DNA from: Antennarius striatus
Lineage: Eukaryota > Chordata > Actinopteri > Lophiiformes > Antennariidae
Length of the DNA stretch: 64,000 bases
Assembly (NCBI RefSeq): GCF_040054535.1
Contig: NC_090796.1
Span: forward strand, 14,907,501 to 14,971,500
Reading direction: 5' to 3'
Both the position numbers and the translations under genes were made by a program. This document shows, in pieces, positions 25,824 to 36,880 of the stretch; position 1 is the stretch's first letter, and each line of letters opens with the position of its first letter. The notes under the pieces were generated by a model. That model was not told the origin of the DNA and did no database searches. It saw only the letters and a list, made by a program, of their open reading frames with translations.

Positions 25824-28800
25824 GTGTGTGTGTGTAGGCCGAAGGGGAGGACAACCTGAAGAAGATGCAGCTGATGGAGCTGGCCATTCTCAACGGGACC
25901 TACAGAGACGCCAATGTTAAGACGCGTAAGGATGACATCACTGGTGTGGAGGCGGGGTGGTGGGCGAGGGAGGGGGCGGAGTCTTGGTACAGGAGTCCAC
26001 TGTGTTTGAACAATGTCTCTGTTTCCGTGGTAAATAGTGTGTTTGTCCTCTCCTCTCCCCTGTCTTTTGTTTTCCTCGATGTGTGGGTGTGTGCGCATAC
26101 TTCCATAATTGTGCGTTTTGTGTGTCGCTGCAGCCACCGCCGCCTTCCCTTTAGCGACCCCTCAGGCCCCTCGGATCATCACGGGCCCCACTCCCGTCCT
26201 GCCTCCCTCCTTGCGCAACCCGGCCCCGGTCACCACGCCGACCATCATGCCCCTGATCCGTCAGATCCAGAGCTCAGCCCTCGTCCCCGGGGCCAACCCG
26301 CACCCGGCGCTGGTGCAGCAAGGGCCCGAGTCCGGAATCATCTACACGCCATACGAGTACCCGTACACACTCACACCCTCCATATTGGAATACCCGATCG
26401 ACTCGACCGGAGTTTTAGGTATTTAAATTTCTGAAGTTCCTCACCTTCATACAGAGTCAATGGATGTATTACGAGAACTGGATACCGGACCCCCGTACAC
26501 CTGAAATCTGGCCCCGCCCACTTCTACCGTAAACAAACACAAACAAAATCGATGAAAAAAACAAAAAACTTGACACGATTACACGGCTTTCCTGTTTGGG
26601 CAGTCTGTCATCGCCGACTCCTAACAGGTCGCCGCGACGACTCAAACTACAAACGTTTAGCTGGAAGCTAACGCGTCAACCGGGTCTGACGAGCGTTCTG
26701 TTTGGTTTTAAACCAGAAAACGAGCCACGAAATTCACAGGGGGTTGGGGGGGGGGGGTAGAGGTATCCAGCTCTTGTGATACATCCACAGCATCCAGAGC
26801 CGCGTGCTGAAGCTCATTGCTGGGCTAACAGTCCCTTCTCCCTGTGTTTTTACAGGTATGGCTTTCCCAACCAAAGGCTAAGCAATAGCAAACCCCCCAC
26901 CCCACCCCTCTCACGCACACACACGGACTGGCTTGCAGAGAAAGAACCCCCCTCCCCTCCCCACCCTCGACCCTCACCCCCTCAGGGCAAACACTTCAGT
27001 TTGCTCATACTTTAGGATGACAGATTCCTCAACAGTCACTCCTGTCGTCGAGCGTTCCATTCCTCTTCATTTCCTTCTCGTATTAGCGGACTAGCGTTGT
27101 GGTGTGACACCCTATTTAACGTTTTTTTTTTTTTTATACATATATATAAATAGTTCAGCTTCTGCTTCGTAACTTTTAACACGTTTTTTTTTTTTAGTGA
27201 TCCCATAGACCCGATTTAGCGCCGCTGTTTTGTGATTTAATATATGTAAAAGCTTATTTTTTAATCACAGAGCTCTAGAGTGACTTTTGCTTACAGCTGA
27301 TTGTTGAATCTACTAGAAGAGGTTTTGTGAGAAGTTTAGCGGTTGGGATTTAATCTTTTCTTTAGAGAACAGAAGACCACAAAACAACACCAATTCTGTC
27401 TCTTAGAGGTGTTGTTTTTCTTTACTTTTTTTTACTTATTTTGACCCTCAGACTTGAACACTCTCTTTTCTTTTTCTTTTCTTTTTTTTTTGTAAATTCC
27501 TGGTTTCACTGATGTTGGTGCCATTGGTGGACTGTTTGATGTCTTTCTGATGAGTAACCTGTGTTCTGTTTTGGCGATGTCAATGGCTGTTAGCAGGTGC
27601 CATGACCACTAAGGTACGACGCCACGACAAGAGAATCCATCCTTACCAAAGGGTAGTGACCCCAGACAGAGGTTAGTTAGCTCACCAGCCACTTTATGTG
27701 TGTGTATAAGTGTGTGTGTGTGTGTGTGTGTGTGTTTGTGTGTGTGTGCATGCATGCCGACCAATGGACCAATTTCAGTTTACGTGTTCTCTGTAATACG
27801 GCATGCCTAAAAAAGACGGATGAGGATGTCAAGTGGACGGCCTCAGCGTCGAATGTGAAACAGTATTTGTCGCGGTGGGGGTCGAATCAGAGCAGAAAAT
27901 GACGGGCGGGGCTGTTAGATAACCTGGACGGCTCGCCGGGCCGCGAACCCTTCTCCATTAGAATGGATCGTTCCGTTCATGTGACTCGGATCAGCGTGAG
28001 TCCAGATTGGGAGTCCTCTCTCTCTATCAAAAAAAAAAAAAAAAAAAAACCAACAAAAAACGGTTCTTGTCATCGTTTTTCTCCTCGTTGATACATTTTT
28101 TGACCTTACAAATATCTGTGGGAAGTTTTTTCTTCACGCCCAACTTCATTCCAGTAGATTTCCACAAACATTTTTCTTTCTTTCCTTTTTTTTTTTTTTT
28201 TTTTACTGTCCTGATTCAAAAACCTGTGTGAAGCCCCATGACTACATGACATTTTAAAGTAACATCTCCCTCAGAAGGTCACTCCCTTCAACATGATCTT
28301 TGGTCTTTACTACTAAAACACAGCGTGTGATGACTACTGAGGTCTGTGTTACAAGCTCTTTTGTATGAAATACTGTTGTTTGTGGTCTTATCAGTCGCCC
28401 ACTGGACTTTATCATTGGGGCTGTTTACATCTTTCATATATTTCCTAGCCAGAGTGGTGCTGTTACCATGTATTTAGCTGCAAAATAAATTTGTATATAG
28501 GGATTATAAGGATTTAAGTGCTTATATTTGAAGCTTATGGAACAAGATTGCTTGGAAATACTTGTAGTTTCTTCTTTTTCTTTTTTTTTTTCTTCTTTTT
28601 TTTTTTTTTTTTAGTGTTTTTAGTTTGTAAATTTTTATTTTGGTTTTTACAATTATGCTTTTTATAGATGAAATGTCTCCATGTAAAACTTTTATTCAAG
28701 GTGTGTAGCTACTACTGTTTAGTCACCACCCAGGTGGCAATGAAGGCAGTGTTCTGCTCTGTCTATTTAAGATGAGGTGACCTTCTCGATTCGCAGGCCT

Positions 28801-29690
28801 CGTGACTGTTTATGCAATAGAAAATGGACTAGCTGGCTACAATATATGTGTGAATGTGAGCGGTGGCGCTCCTTGTTGTACACGATGGACAAAAAAACAC
28901 TAAAAGGCAATAAAGATGACTATTGAAAAAAAAAAATCTCGAAAGAAAACCAAAGCCTCTAAATTCTTGTAGTTAGTCTGTCTATGATTAAATTGTTTCT
29001 TAAGTCCCTCTAAAAAAAATCACCATCTTTTTAACCTCTCATCACTCTCCTTTATGGCGTCTCTTGCTTACCGTAGCCATCAGGAGCTCTTCTAATACGT
29101 CATAGCCGAAAGCCAATCAAAACCATAATCAATAATCCGTTAATAATAACTTGTTAATCATTCAGATTGAATGTCTGCTGGACGTTATTTGTGAGGCCCA
29201 GACGTCTCCTCCTTGGACACAAAGGTCACTCTCTCACCCACATGAAGCCATGCTGTCTCCCTCTCTGTCCTGTCTTGAGCTAGCGTAGCCCAGCTAGCAT
29301 GAGTGGTATCACTATAGCAGCAGTCACGCCGCAGGAGGGAGTGGTGGTGGTGGTGGGTGTGGTGGTGGGGTTGGGGCTGCAGACACTTTCATGAGGACTC
29401 ATGAGCATCGCTAACCAGCCATTCTTTATGTCACCACCCGGTGGTTGATGTAAGTCACTATGAATGGTTATGCAGGGCTCATGAAGGCGCCGCGCAGCTC
29501 TTACGCCCCTCATGCTGCGTGACTGCCGTAGATCTGCCTTGTTGTCATCCTGACGCCACTAGCTGAAACTAATCTCTCTTCTACCTTTTTTTCTTTTTAT
29601 GTCCCCCCCTTTTATGTGCCCTTTTTGTTTCCTTTCCACGTCTGTCCGTCTGTCTGTCTAACTCTAGCTGCCACGGCAACTAACCCATGA
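20250..29690 (+). CDS. qki: Quaking RNA-binding protein (QKI-5 form)
   Basis: STAR-family KH RNA-binding protein that controls splicing, circular-RNA formation, mRNA stability and translation. Exons: 20250-20391, 22115-22263, 23222-23338, 24591-24734, 25838-25925, 26134-26418, 27597-27671, 29668-29690, giving 340 aa (human QKI-5 341). The start [12 protein letters not shown] matches the family. QUA1 lies in exons 1-2 ([18 protein letters not shown]). The KH domain in exons 2-4 has [16 protein letters not shown] and the [10 protein letters not shown] loop. QUA2 follows in exons 4-5 ([16 protein letters not shown]). The tail [12 protein letters not shown] is the QKI-5 nuclear-localisation segment. 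The last residues read ATATNP rather than the mammalian ATGN. Introns are unusually rich in CA/GT microsatellites. Teleosts have several qki paralogues; which one this is cannot be told. No exon for the QKI-7 tail was found. Confidence 0.95.
20699..20758. repeat. (CA)n in qki intron 1
   Basis: About 60 bp of uninterrupted CA repeat. Further GT tracts occur in the same intron near 21069, 21276, 21463 and 21831. Confidence 0.95.
24315..24350. repeat. (CA)18 in qki intron 3
   Basis: CA tract upstream of exon 4, complementary to the (TG)15 tract at 24781-24810 just after exon 4. Confidence 0.95.
25254..25291 (+). repeat. Perfect inverted repeat (hairpin) in qki intron 4
   Basis: Arm GTCCTCGTGTGTCGCA at 25254-25269, a 6-nt loop, then the exact reverse complement at 25276-25291. 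The 16-bp stem is GC-rich and follows directly after a (CA)n tract at 25207-25247. Confidence 0.9.
25777..25836 (+). repeat. (GT)n tract abutting the qki exon 5 acceptor
   Basis: Sixty bases of nearly pure GT run directly into the AG of the exon 5 3' splice site at 25836-25837. There is no conventional polypyrimidine tract next to the AG; pyrimidine-rich sequence lies only upstream, near 25735-25765. Confidence 0.9.
26856..26881 (+). CDS. qki: Alternative terminal exon, QKI-6 form
   Basis: After the shared exon ending at 26418, an acceptor (tttttacag) at 26855 opens a short frame completing G-MAFPTKG and a stop. This is the cytoplasmic QKI-6 C-terminus of vertebrates. It lacks the nuclear signal of the QKI-5 tail. 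Its 3' UTR would run to AATAAA at 28484-28489 or 28909-28914; the latter is followed by an A-rich stretch. TGTATATA at 28492-28499 is a Pumilio-type motif. Confidence 0.85.
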
Positions 29691-31440
29691 CCCCTTGACC
29701 TTCTGACCTTTCCGCCCACTGATGACCCACCCATCTCAGCCTGCTGGCGCGCTCATTGGCCCACGGCCCCGCCACTCCCTCTGCTCAGCCAACCAGACCA
29801 GCACATTGGGAACAACCCCGGCTGCTTCTTGTCTAACCAACCAGACGACAGCGATCATGGGAATAAACCTCAGGACCCCGCCCACCACCGAGTCCTAATC
29901 TAAACTTTTACCAAAACGTGCCTTCTTCTGCTGCAGTGTCAGAATGTCAAACCAGTTGAAATCCTAATCTGTAACGGTTGAAACCAGCACACTTTACTGG
30001 GAATGCGCCCCCCCCCCCCCCCCCCGGGGGGGTGGTGATGAAAGGGCCACTAAATCAGTGTCTGGACGTGCCAAACAGTCTCTCTGAGCTGCCCCGCCCT
30101 CAGCCCACATGATGCAATAATAATGACCTTATAAATAACGTGTCACTAAACTGGTAATAACAGTAACTACACTCATCCAGCACAAAGACGAAACTAAAGG
30201 TTAAAGTTGACGTGTTCTAGCATTTCTCTCCCCCCCCCCCCCTCATTGGGCATCCCTGAAAAATAATTACCTCTTTTTGTAACTCGCTATAAAATGAAAT
30301 AACTGCTGGTGGAAAGATTATATTTAACTCACCTTCCTTTTTTTTTTTTTTTTTTTTAAACGTAACACCTGGTGTGATTGTGTGTAACCATAAAACAACA
30401 GGTGCTCACTGAATCCACAATGCCAAAGTGTGTCTTTAGCGTCCCACCAGAGTCGGGACGAAGGTCCAAACCTGTTGCACATCGATGCCCCCTCCCCTCC
30501 CCGTCTCACTACACTACAGTATTGCACCAGCTTCAGTGCCTTTATTTATTGAGAGCGATTGGGACGACGTTTACTCCCTGGATCCGCTGCTACACGGCGG
30601 GTTTATGCAGATTCTCCTCAGGCTAAAGTCGGCCGACTCATCCCATTTTAATGTCAAACGGCAAAAAAAAAACAAAGTGGTTTATTTGAATTGGAGATGC
30701 AGGGATGCAGTATTGAATCAGCAGCTCAGACATTCATTCATTCATTCATTCATTCATTCATTCGTACGCTTCCAGGAAACAGTGTTACATCTGATCTCTT
30801 GTGTTCGTTTGATGGTTTTATTGAAGTACAAATTTTCCTTCTTTGTTTTTTTGTTGTTGTTTTTTTTGCATGTATATCCTCTTCATCAGAAGCACAAAAG
30901 AAAGAAAAAAAAACAACAACAACCAGCAGATGCCTTGACATAAAGAGTCGTAACACCTGTAACAAGTTTATAATGTATTTTTATATTCTATTTTGTACGT
31001 GAAAATAACATTAAATGACCTTTTCAGTAAGAACGTTACGCCTTACTTTGGTGGATGTAAGGATCCCTCCTGTGTCGTCGGTAATCCTGATGTTCTCTGT
31101 ATTAACTGGAGCCTTTCAGATCATTGCTTGCCTTCTGTGCCTTTGTATACTATGAGTGTGAAGATTAACAGTGTAGTACAACATTAATCTACTCTTCAGT
31201 GCCAAGTGTAGGTTACTAACTGTTACCACTTTGATTATTAACTACTTAAATGGTTTCTGTCTTTGGATTCCTTTAAAAAACAAACAAAGCAACAAAAAAA
31301 AAAAATGTGTGTCTAAAACCGTTGAGAAACAAAATGTGTGTGTTGAACGATGAACTTCTTAACTGAAGCAGGAATAACTCTTTGTACACGATTAAACTCA
31401 TAGTTGTTCAAACTAACAAAACTTCGTCGCTTTTTCTCTG
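29691..31440 (+). other. Probable QKI-5 3' UTR
   Basis: AT-rich sequence after the QKI-5 stop, with homopolymer runs, an (ATTC)n tract at about 30728-30763 and a C18G7 run at 30008-30032. No protein gene is seen. The end is uncertain, since no strong AATAAA was found before about 32308. Confidence 0.4.
31215..31242 (+). promoter_or_regulatory. Candidate QKI response element in the qki 3' UTR
   Basis: ACTAAC at 31215-31220 is followed 18 nt later by TAAC at 31239-31242. This fits the published bipartite QKI element, ACUAAY-N(1-20)-UAAY. Whether this position lies in the mature qki mRNA is inferred. Confidence 0.4.
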
Positions 31441-32583
31441 TTAGCTCTTAATGATGCAAATCAGCTTCCTTTCTGCATACTAATCACCAAACACTCCTCA
31501 GATGGCCGGGGCGGGGGTCCTGAACACAAAATGAAGGGGAAAGGCCATAAACGCCATGTTTTTTTGGGGGGGGGGGTTTTCCCCCCCTAAACTTCTCCCT
31601 TGGCGTGTTATTCCTGAGTGGACATCACACACATCCATGTGTAATAAGAGAGAACAAAACACACCCAGCTCACCATGGTTCCTGAGAGGCATGCACATGG
31701 ATAACAGAAAGAAAATGGTTTGGGGTGGGGTGTGGTGGGGGGGGGAAGAGGGGGTTTAAGGTTGGGAGGAACTGGGCGGTTGGGGAATTGAGGGGAAATT
31801 GATTGTGCAAGCGTTCCCTCAAACATCTGCAGAGTAAATATTACTCAGGATCGAGATTTGTTCCTGAAGTCTGTGAAACCTGTTGCTCATAACCAACATG
31901 TGTTTCATTCAAAATCGACGTTTTATATCTAATGTGGACGCGTCAGGAATTAAAAACGCACAGATTCTCAGGTCGATTGCTCCTGGATTGAGGATGAAAA
32001 CTTGTTTTTCCAACCATATATTTAAGGTTTTGCACACAGGCCAGGTTCACATGGGGGCTTTTCTGCGCTGAATGCAGCAGTGGGTGGCTCGCTCGTCCTC
32101 TCCCTGCCCTTCCTGCTTTCATTGTGGAGTTTTTTTGGAGGGGGTTGATAGTGAACTTCAAGCTTTGGAGCTGAGCCTGTGCCTCAACCCCCCCCCCCAC
32201 CCCCAAAAGCCCCCGGATCGCAGAGAGAGGGACAGGACATACTGTGACCACGGCAGACAATCCTCTGGACAGGAAGAAGCCGAGTGGAAGATAGCAAAAA
32301 AGAGAGAGAAAATAAAGGAGGGACTGTGTGTGTGTGTGTTTCTATGTGTGTGTGTGTGTGTGTGTGACATAAATGGGTGGGGGTGCAATATGTGCATGGA
32401 TGGGTGTGAACGCTCGTGTCTGTTTTTCCTGTTTCCACTCAAAATTGTTGCATCTTTTTCTCGTTTTTCTTGTCTGGTGAGAAACACTCGTCAAGCATCT
32501 GGTAATGTATTCTGTAGTCGACCCTAAGAGCAGCCAACACTGGGGCCCAGCGCTTACAATCAAAAGCACGGCTGTGTGTGTGA

Positions 32584-32626
<43 letters not shown>

Positions 32627-33173
32627 GGGGAAGGAGGGAGGAAAGGACAGGTTGATTTACATTACTATGTATGCACAGCATTCTCCACATAATGAAGCGC
32701 TCCAGATTTTCCTCTTCTTGGTAAATATTTGAAGGCGGAGTGCAGGAATGATTTTAGAATAACAGCGGAGTCTTATAAGCCGCTCAAAAGTTGTATTTCA
32801 AACCGCTCTCTCCCTTGTCCTCTTCCCATGTAAATAAGGCCAACTCCCCCTAACTCCACACACCCCTCTGAGGCAGTTTAAAGACCCAACACTGTCTCCT
32901 TGTCTCCTTGACAACCAGCATACACTGGGGTCCTGTCGTGGCCTCTCTGTCTTTTGTGTTTGGGAGCTCAGAGAGACAGAAAGAAAGTGAGAGAGGGAGC
33001 GATGGGGAGGAGAGGAAACGAAGGAGAAGCTGGAAATAAGAGTGGCAGAAAGGGATAATAAAGATGACATCACGGCTATTTCAGAAAATTTGGTTTTGTA
33101 GTCCAATGATGATGATGATGATGATGATTAGCCAGAGGGACAAAATGGGTGGTAACTCATTCTGAGAGTGTTA

Positions 33174-33248
<75 letters not shown>

Positions 33249-34816
33249 CCCGGGGCTGAATGGGGCATTGTGGGAAAGACAGTGGGCACACTGGGCAGCA
33301 ATACAGAGAACACTAACTCACAGATCATGCCAGAGAGTCTGAAAACACCCACACTGGGCGACAATGGCAAACTTCATCGCTCCACTTGGCCCCTTCTGAA
33401 TACACACATACAAAGACAGAATCCAAATAAGATGCTCTGTTATTCGTGAAATTCAACACACTGAATTCCTTCAGTCCCGCTGTCCCTCTGACTGGCAGCA
33501 AATGCCAGGGGCCTGTTGCATAAATGTGCATTTGTGTGGTCCCTGTGGCATCATGGGTAAGTTTCAAGTTAAGTTTAAAATCGTGCATTAAATGGCAGGA
33601 TAGATGTGGTGAATATTCTTCATGTATTCTCTACTTATCTACTTCGACCAACGCAAACAGCAAGATGAACGTTCATCTGGTGGAGTTCTTGGAGCAAATT
33701 TCACTAAACCTGCCAATTTGCTCCAGGGAAGGCAGAACCGGTCCGGTAACCCAACAGCTGGTCTTTTGTGGGTTTGACACCAGCTCTCTGCTGCCCCCCT
33801 GTGTCACATGTGGAGAACTACGCGCTCTTTCCAACTGTGCGGTCAACTACAACCCTTAAAACAACAAACAAACAAATAAACCACATTACTAAAAAAGAAA
33901 AAACGGTAGGGGAAATAATATAGTTCTGTTTAGGGTGAATGAAATAATTCCAAAGAATAGCAGTTGTATAATGCTAGAATAAACATGAACCACTATTTCT
34001 AATATCGGTAAACTCTGAAACCAATGTACTAAGTACGACATCTATTTAAATTTTTTTTAAAGAAAATTAAATATAATATTTATGATATTATCGAGCGCGT
34101 GATTGATTTGAATTAATATCTACTAACTAAAATTCCAAGAATAATGACATAATTCTGAGATAAAAGGCAGAATGTTGTTTTTAGAACTCCTTTAGAATTC
34201 TAAATTCCTGAGGCGTTCTAGTTTATTTGACCCTTGGCCGTTTCCGTAGTCTGATTTTTGCCTGGGATCAGTTTTAAAGCGTGAGGCTGCCTCCCAGCGC
34301 TCGACCTCTGGTTGAGTAAACAGATCCAGGATCTGTTGTAGTGTCGTGACGTTTGGAGGCTCGATAACGTTTTCAAAGCGGGTTTTTTTTTCGCCTTTTC
34401 TTCACTTTTATTTTGTGTAACCATCTTAATAATTCAATAAAACTGACATTTATTATGTATTTTTAGTTTTTCTTACCTTACACGGTTGGATGTGAGTTAC
34501 GACAGTCGAGGGTCGGCACTCGGCAGGCAGCTGCTTTACGGCAGAGCATGTTACTGGAGGTCAGGGCCGTGACAACTTGAGCTCGGTACTCCTACATGTA
34601 AACCCGATGTTCTGATCGATAGAATCCATCAAACATTGAACACAGACATCACCTGGACATCGTCGAGTAGCAGCTCGCCGGGGATAAAAGCTAGCTTTGT
34701 ATTTTGAAGTTTACGATAGATTATTATCACGTTAGCCTTGTCGGCTAGCTACCTGCGCTAGCAGCTAACCCCTGGCTGCAGGTTTCACCGGGTGACCCGC
34801 CGGACCTTTTACCACC
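31441..34816. other. qki-timm23 spacer
   Basis: No gene recognised. Holds GT tracts near 32328-32366 and 32589-32624, a (GA)n tract and a short (GAT)n tract near 33106-33128. The last 300 bp before timm23 contain several GCTAGC/TTAGCTAG-type stretches and probably include its promoter. Confidence 0.45.
33177..33248. repeat. (GA)n microsatellite
   Basis: About 72 bp of uninterrupted GA repeat, a homopurine tract able to form triplex (H-DNA). Confidence 0.95.
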
Positions 34817-36061
34817 ATGGACAACAAATCACAAGGATCAGGAGGAATCAGAGGCGGGTTTGGGAATATTTTTGGAGGAGGTGCCCCCGAATACTCCAAA
34901 TCAGAGCTCGCCAGTGTTCCTTGTAAGTATGGTGTAACGTTACGTTAGCTAGCTTTGGCTAGCTATGACGTCTGTCGGCGTCACAGCTGTTACTTCAACA
35001 GCTAATTAATTCATTTTCATATCAATTATGTTGTGTTAATCAGATGATCAACCCTTTTTTATCATCAATGTCATTTCAGTGACCGGAGCCAGTTCTCTTT
35101 CTCCTTACCTCAATGTCGACCCTCGCTACCTGGTTCAGGTGAGCTTCAGCCACACGGTCGGGTTACAGAACATTTTGGTGTCCAGTTTCTGATGATGTTG
35201 TGTTTCAGGACACAGATGAGTTCATCCTCCCCACAGGCGCCAGTAAGACGAGAGGGAGGTTTGAGCTGGCTTTCTTCACCATTGGAGGATCCTGCATGAC
35301 TGGTACGTGGTAGAAATCACCTTCGCTTGAATTTCTGAGTATTTTTAGTGGACCTGATCACTAATTCAGTGTTTGTGTGTCTTTGTTCTGACTGAAGGAG
35401 CGACGCTGGGAGCTCTGAATGGGCTCAGGATGGGCCTGAAGGAGACTCGAGACCTTGCGTGGTCCAAACCTCGTAATGTACAGTAAGTACAGAGACACAC
35501 GTTCGGTTTTCTGCACACGTTGACCTTAATATGACACATGGATTAGCTGATAAATTGTCCCCTTGCTTTTTTTCCTCCCCAGGATTATCAACATGGTGAC
35601 CAGACAGGGGGCTTCCTGGGCCAACTCTCTGGGCTCTGTTGGTAAGACTGCAGAAATATTAATGCGATCAGTGATAGCAACGTATCTTATGGAGGAAAGT
35701 TGTTTCTATGCAGACGTCTTCCTGTAAACACACCTGTGTTGTCTTTACTGCAGCCTTGCTATACAGCGTGTTCGGCGTGGCCATAGAGAAGGCCCGAGGG
35801 GCAGAGGATGACATCAACACAGTGGCTGCTGGGACGCTAACGGGGATGCTCTTTAAGTCAGGAAGTGAGTGTCTTTTTCTGCTTTTCTATCCGTCTCAAG
35901 TGGAGACTCTGACGCTCACGCTGCTGCTGTTTCTGTGTTCAGGTGGGTTAAAGGGGGCCGCCCGAGGAGGTCTGGTGGGTTTGGCCTTGTCCGGTGCCTA
36001 CGCGCTCTACAACAACTGGGACCACATCACCGGCTCCTCCACGTCTTCCAGGCTGTACTAA
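34817..36061 (+). CDS. timm23: Mitochondrial import inner membrane translocase Tim23
   Basis: Channel-forming subunit of the TIM23 complex, which imports presequence proteins across the inner mitochondrial membrane. Seven exons: 34817-34922, 35080-35138, 35209-35302, 35398-35482, 35583-35641, 35754-35864, 35943-36061, giving 210 aa (human 209). The soluble intermembrane-space part (residues 1-70) includes SPYLNVDPRYLV. The Tim17/22/23 domain follows, with four Gly/Ala-rich membrane segments: FFTIGGSCMTGATLGALNG, the SWANSLGSVALLYSVFGV segment, and two in the last exons ending LALSGAYALYNNWDH. EKARGAEDD is strongly conserved. All splice phases agree. Introns are 65-160 bp. ATTAAA at 36633-36638 followed by an A-run probably ends the transcript. 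In human TIMM23 lies at 10q11 near GPRIN2 and SYT15, as here. Confidence 0.95.
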
Positions 36062-36880
36062 ACGCTTCCTGCACATATGCATCCACATTGGGGCCAAATA
36101 TCTGTCCAGGATACAGCATTTAACCACAACACTACGAGGTTAAATGCAGTGTGCTGCTCAAGGGGATTGGAGTTGGTCCCAGTGCACTGGTTCACCACCC
36201 CCTTTTTTCTCCCTCCCCCTCCCATGGACACCTCGCCATCCAGGAACAACCTGGGATTTAAATATATGGACTCTATTCTGCTGGAAATCCAGATCATCTA
36301 GACCGCCATTCACCTCGGTTGTCCTGAGCCTGTGAGGATCAAGAACCTCCTGAGGATGTAACCAATGTGAACTGTTAAATCTGTTTATGTGGGGGGGGGG
36401 GGGTGTCTTCTCTTATTGAATGAACCCAGTGAATGTGGCTCGATGGAGCCGGTGTGAGAGGCGATGTGTGATATGAGGTGTGTGTGTGTGTCACCACGGG
36501 CGCATTCATCACGACTGACAGATTTTTCCATCATGAAAGAGGGAAGCGATGTCAGAACTAAGACTCACAATCAGTTCTGTGGTATTTATTGTGTCTGCAG
36601 TGATTTCTGTTCTGTCTCCAGAAACCTGGTCGATTAAAGCCAAATTTAAAAAAAAAAAGGGAAAATGTTTCTCCAAGATTTTGCTTTTCACCAGTTTTAT
36701 TGTGCAAATATAGATTGTAATCATGTCCTGTGGAGTGTTGGAAAACAGCGATCGACATTCAGAAAGTGTGTTTGCATCTTTAGAAGGATGGAAGTTCCAG
36801 AAACAGTGAACATGTGTTGCTTCTAGAAAAAAAACAGTTTGTGAGTGGACGTCAGACGTGAAACGGAGCGGAGCTGCTTC

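Noticed and set aside
33524-33859. 111-codon plus-strand frame before timm23
   Set aside because: No recognisable domain or plausible gene context; probably chance.
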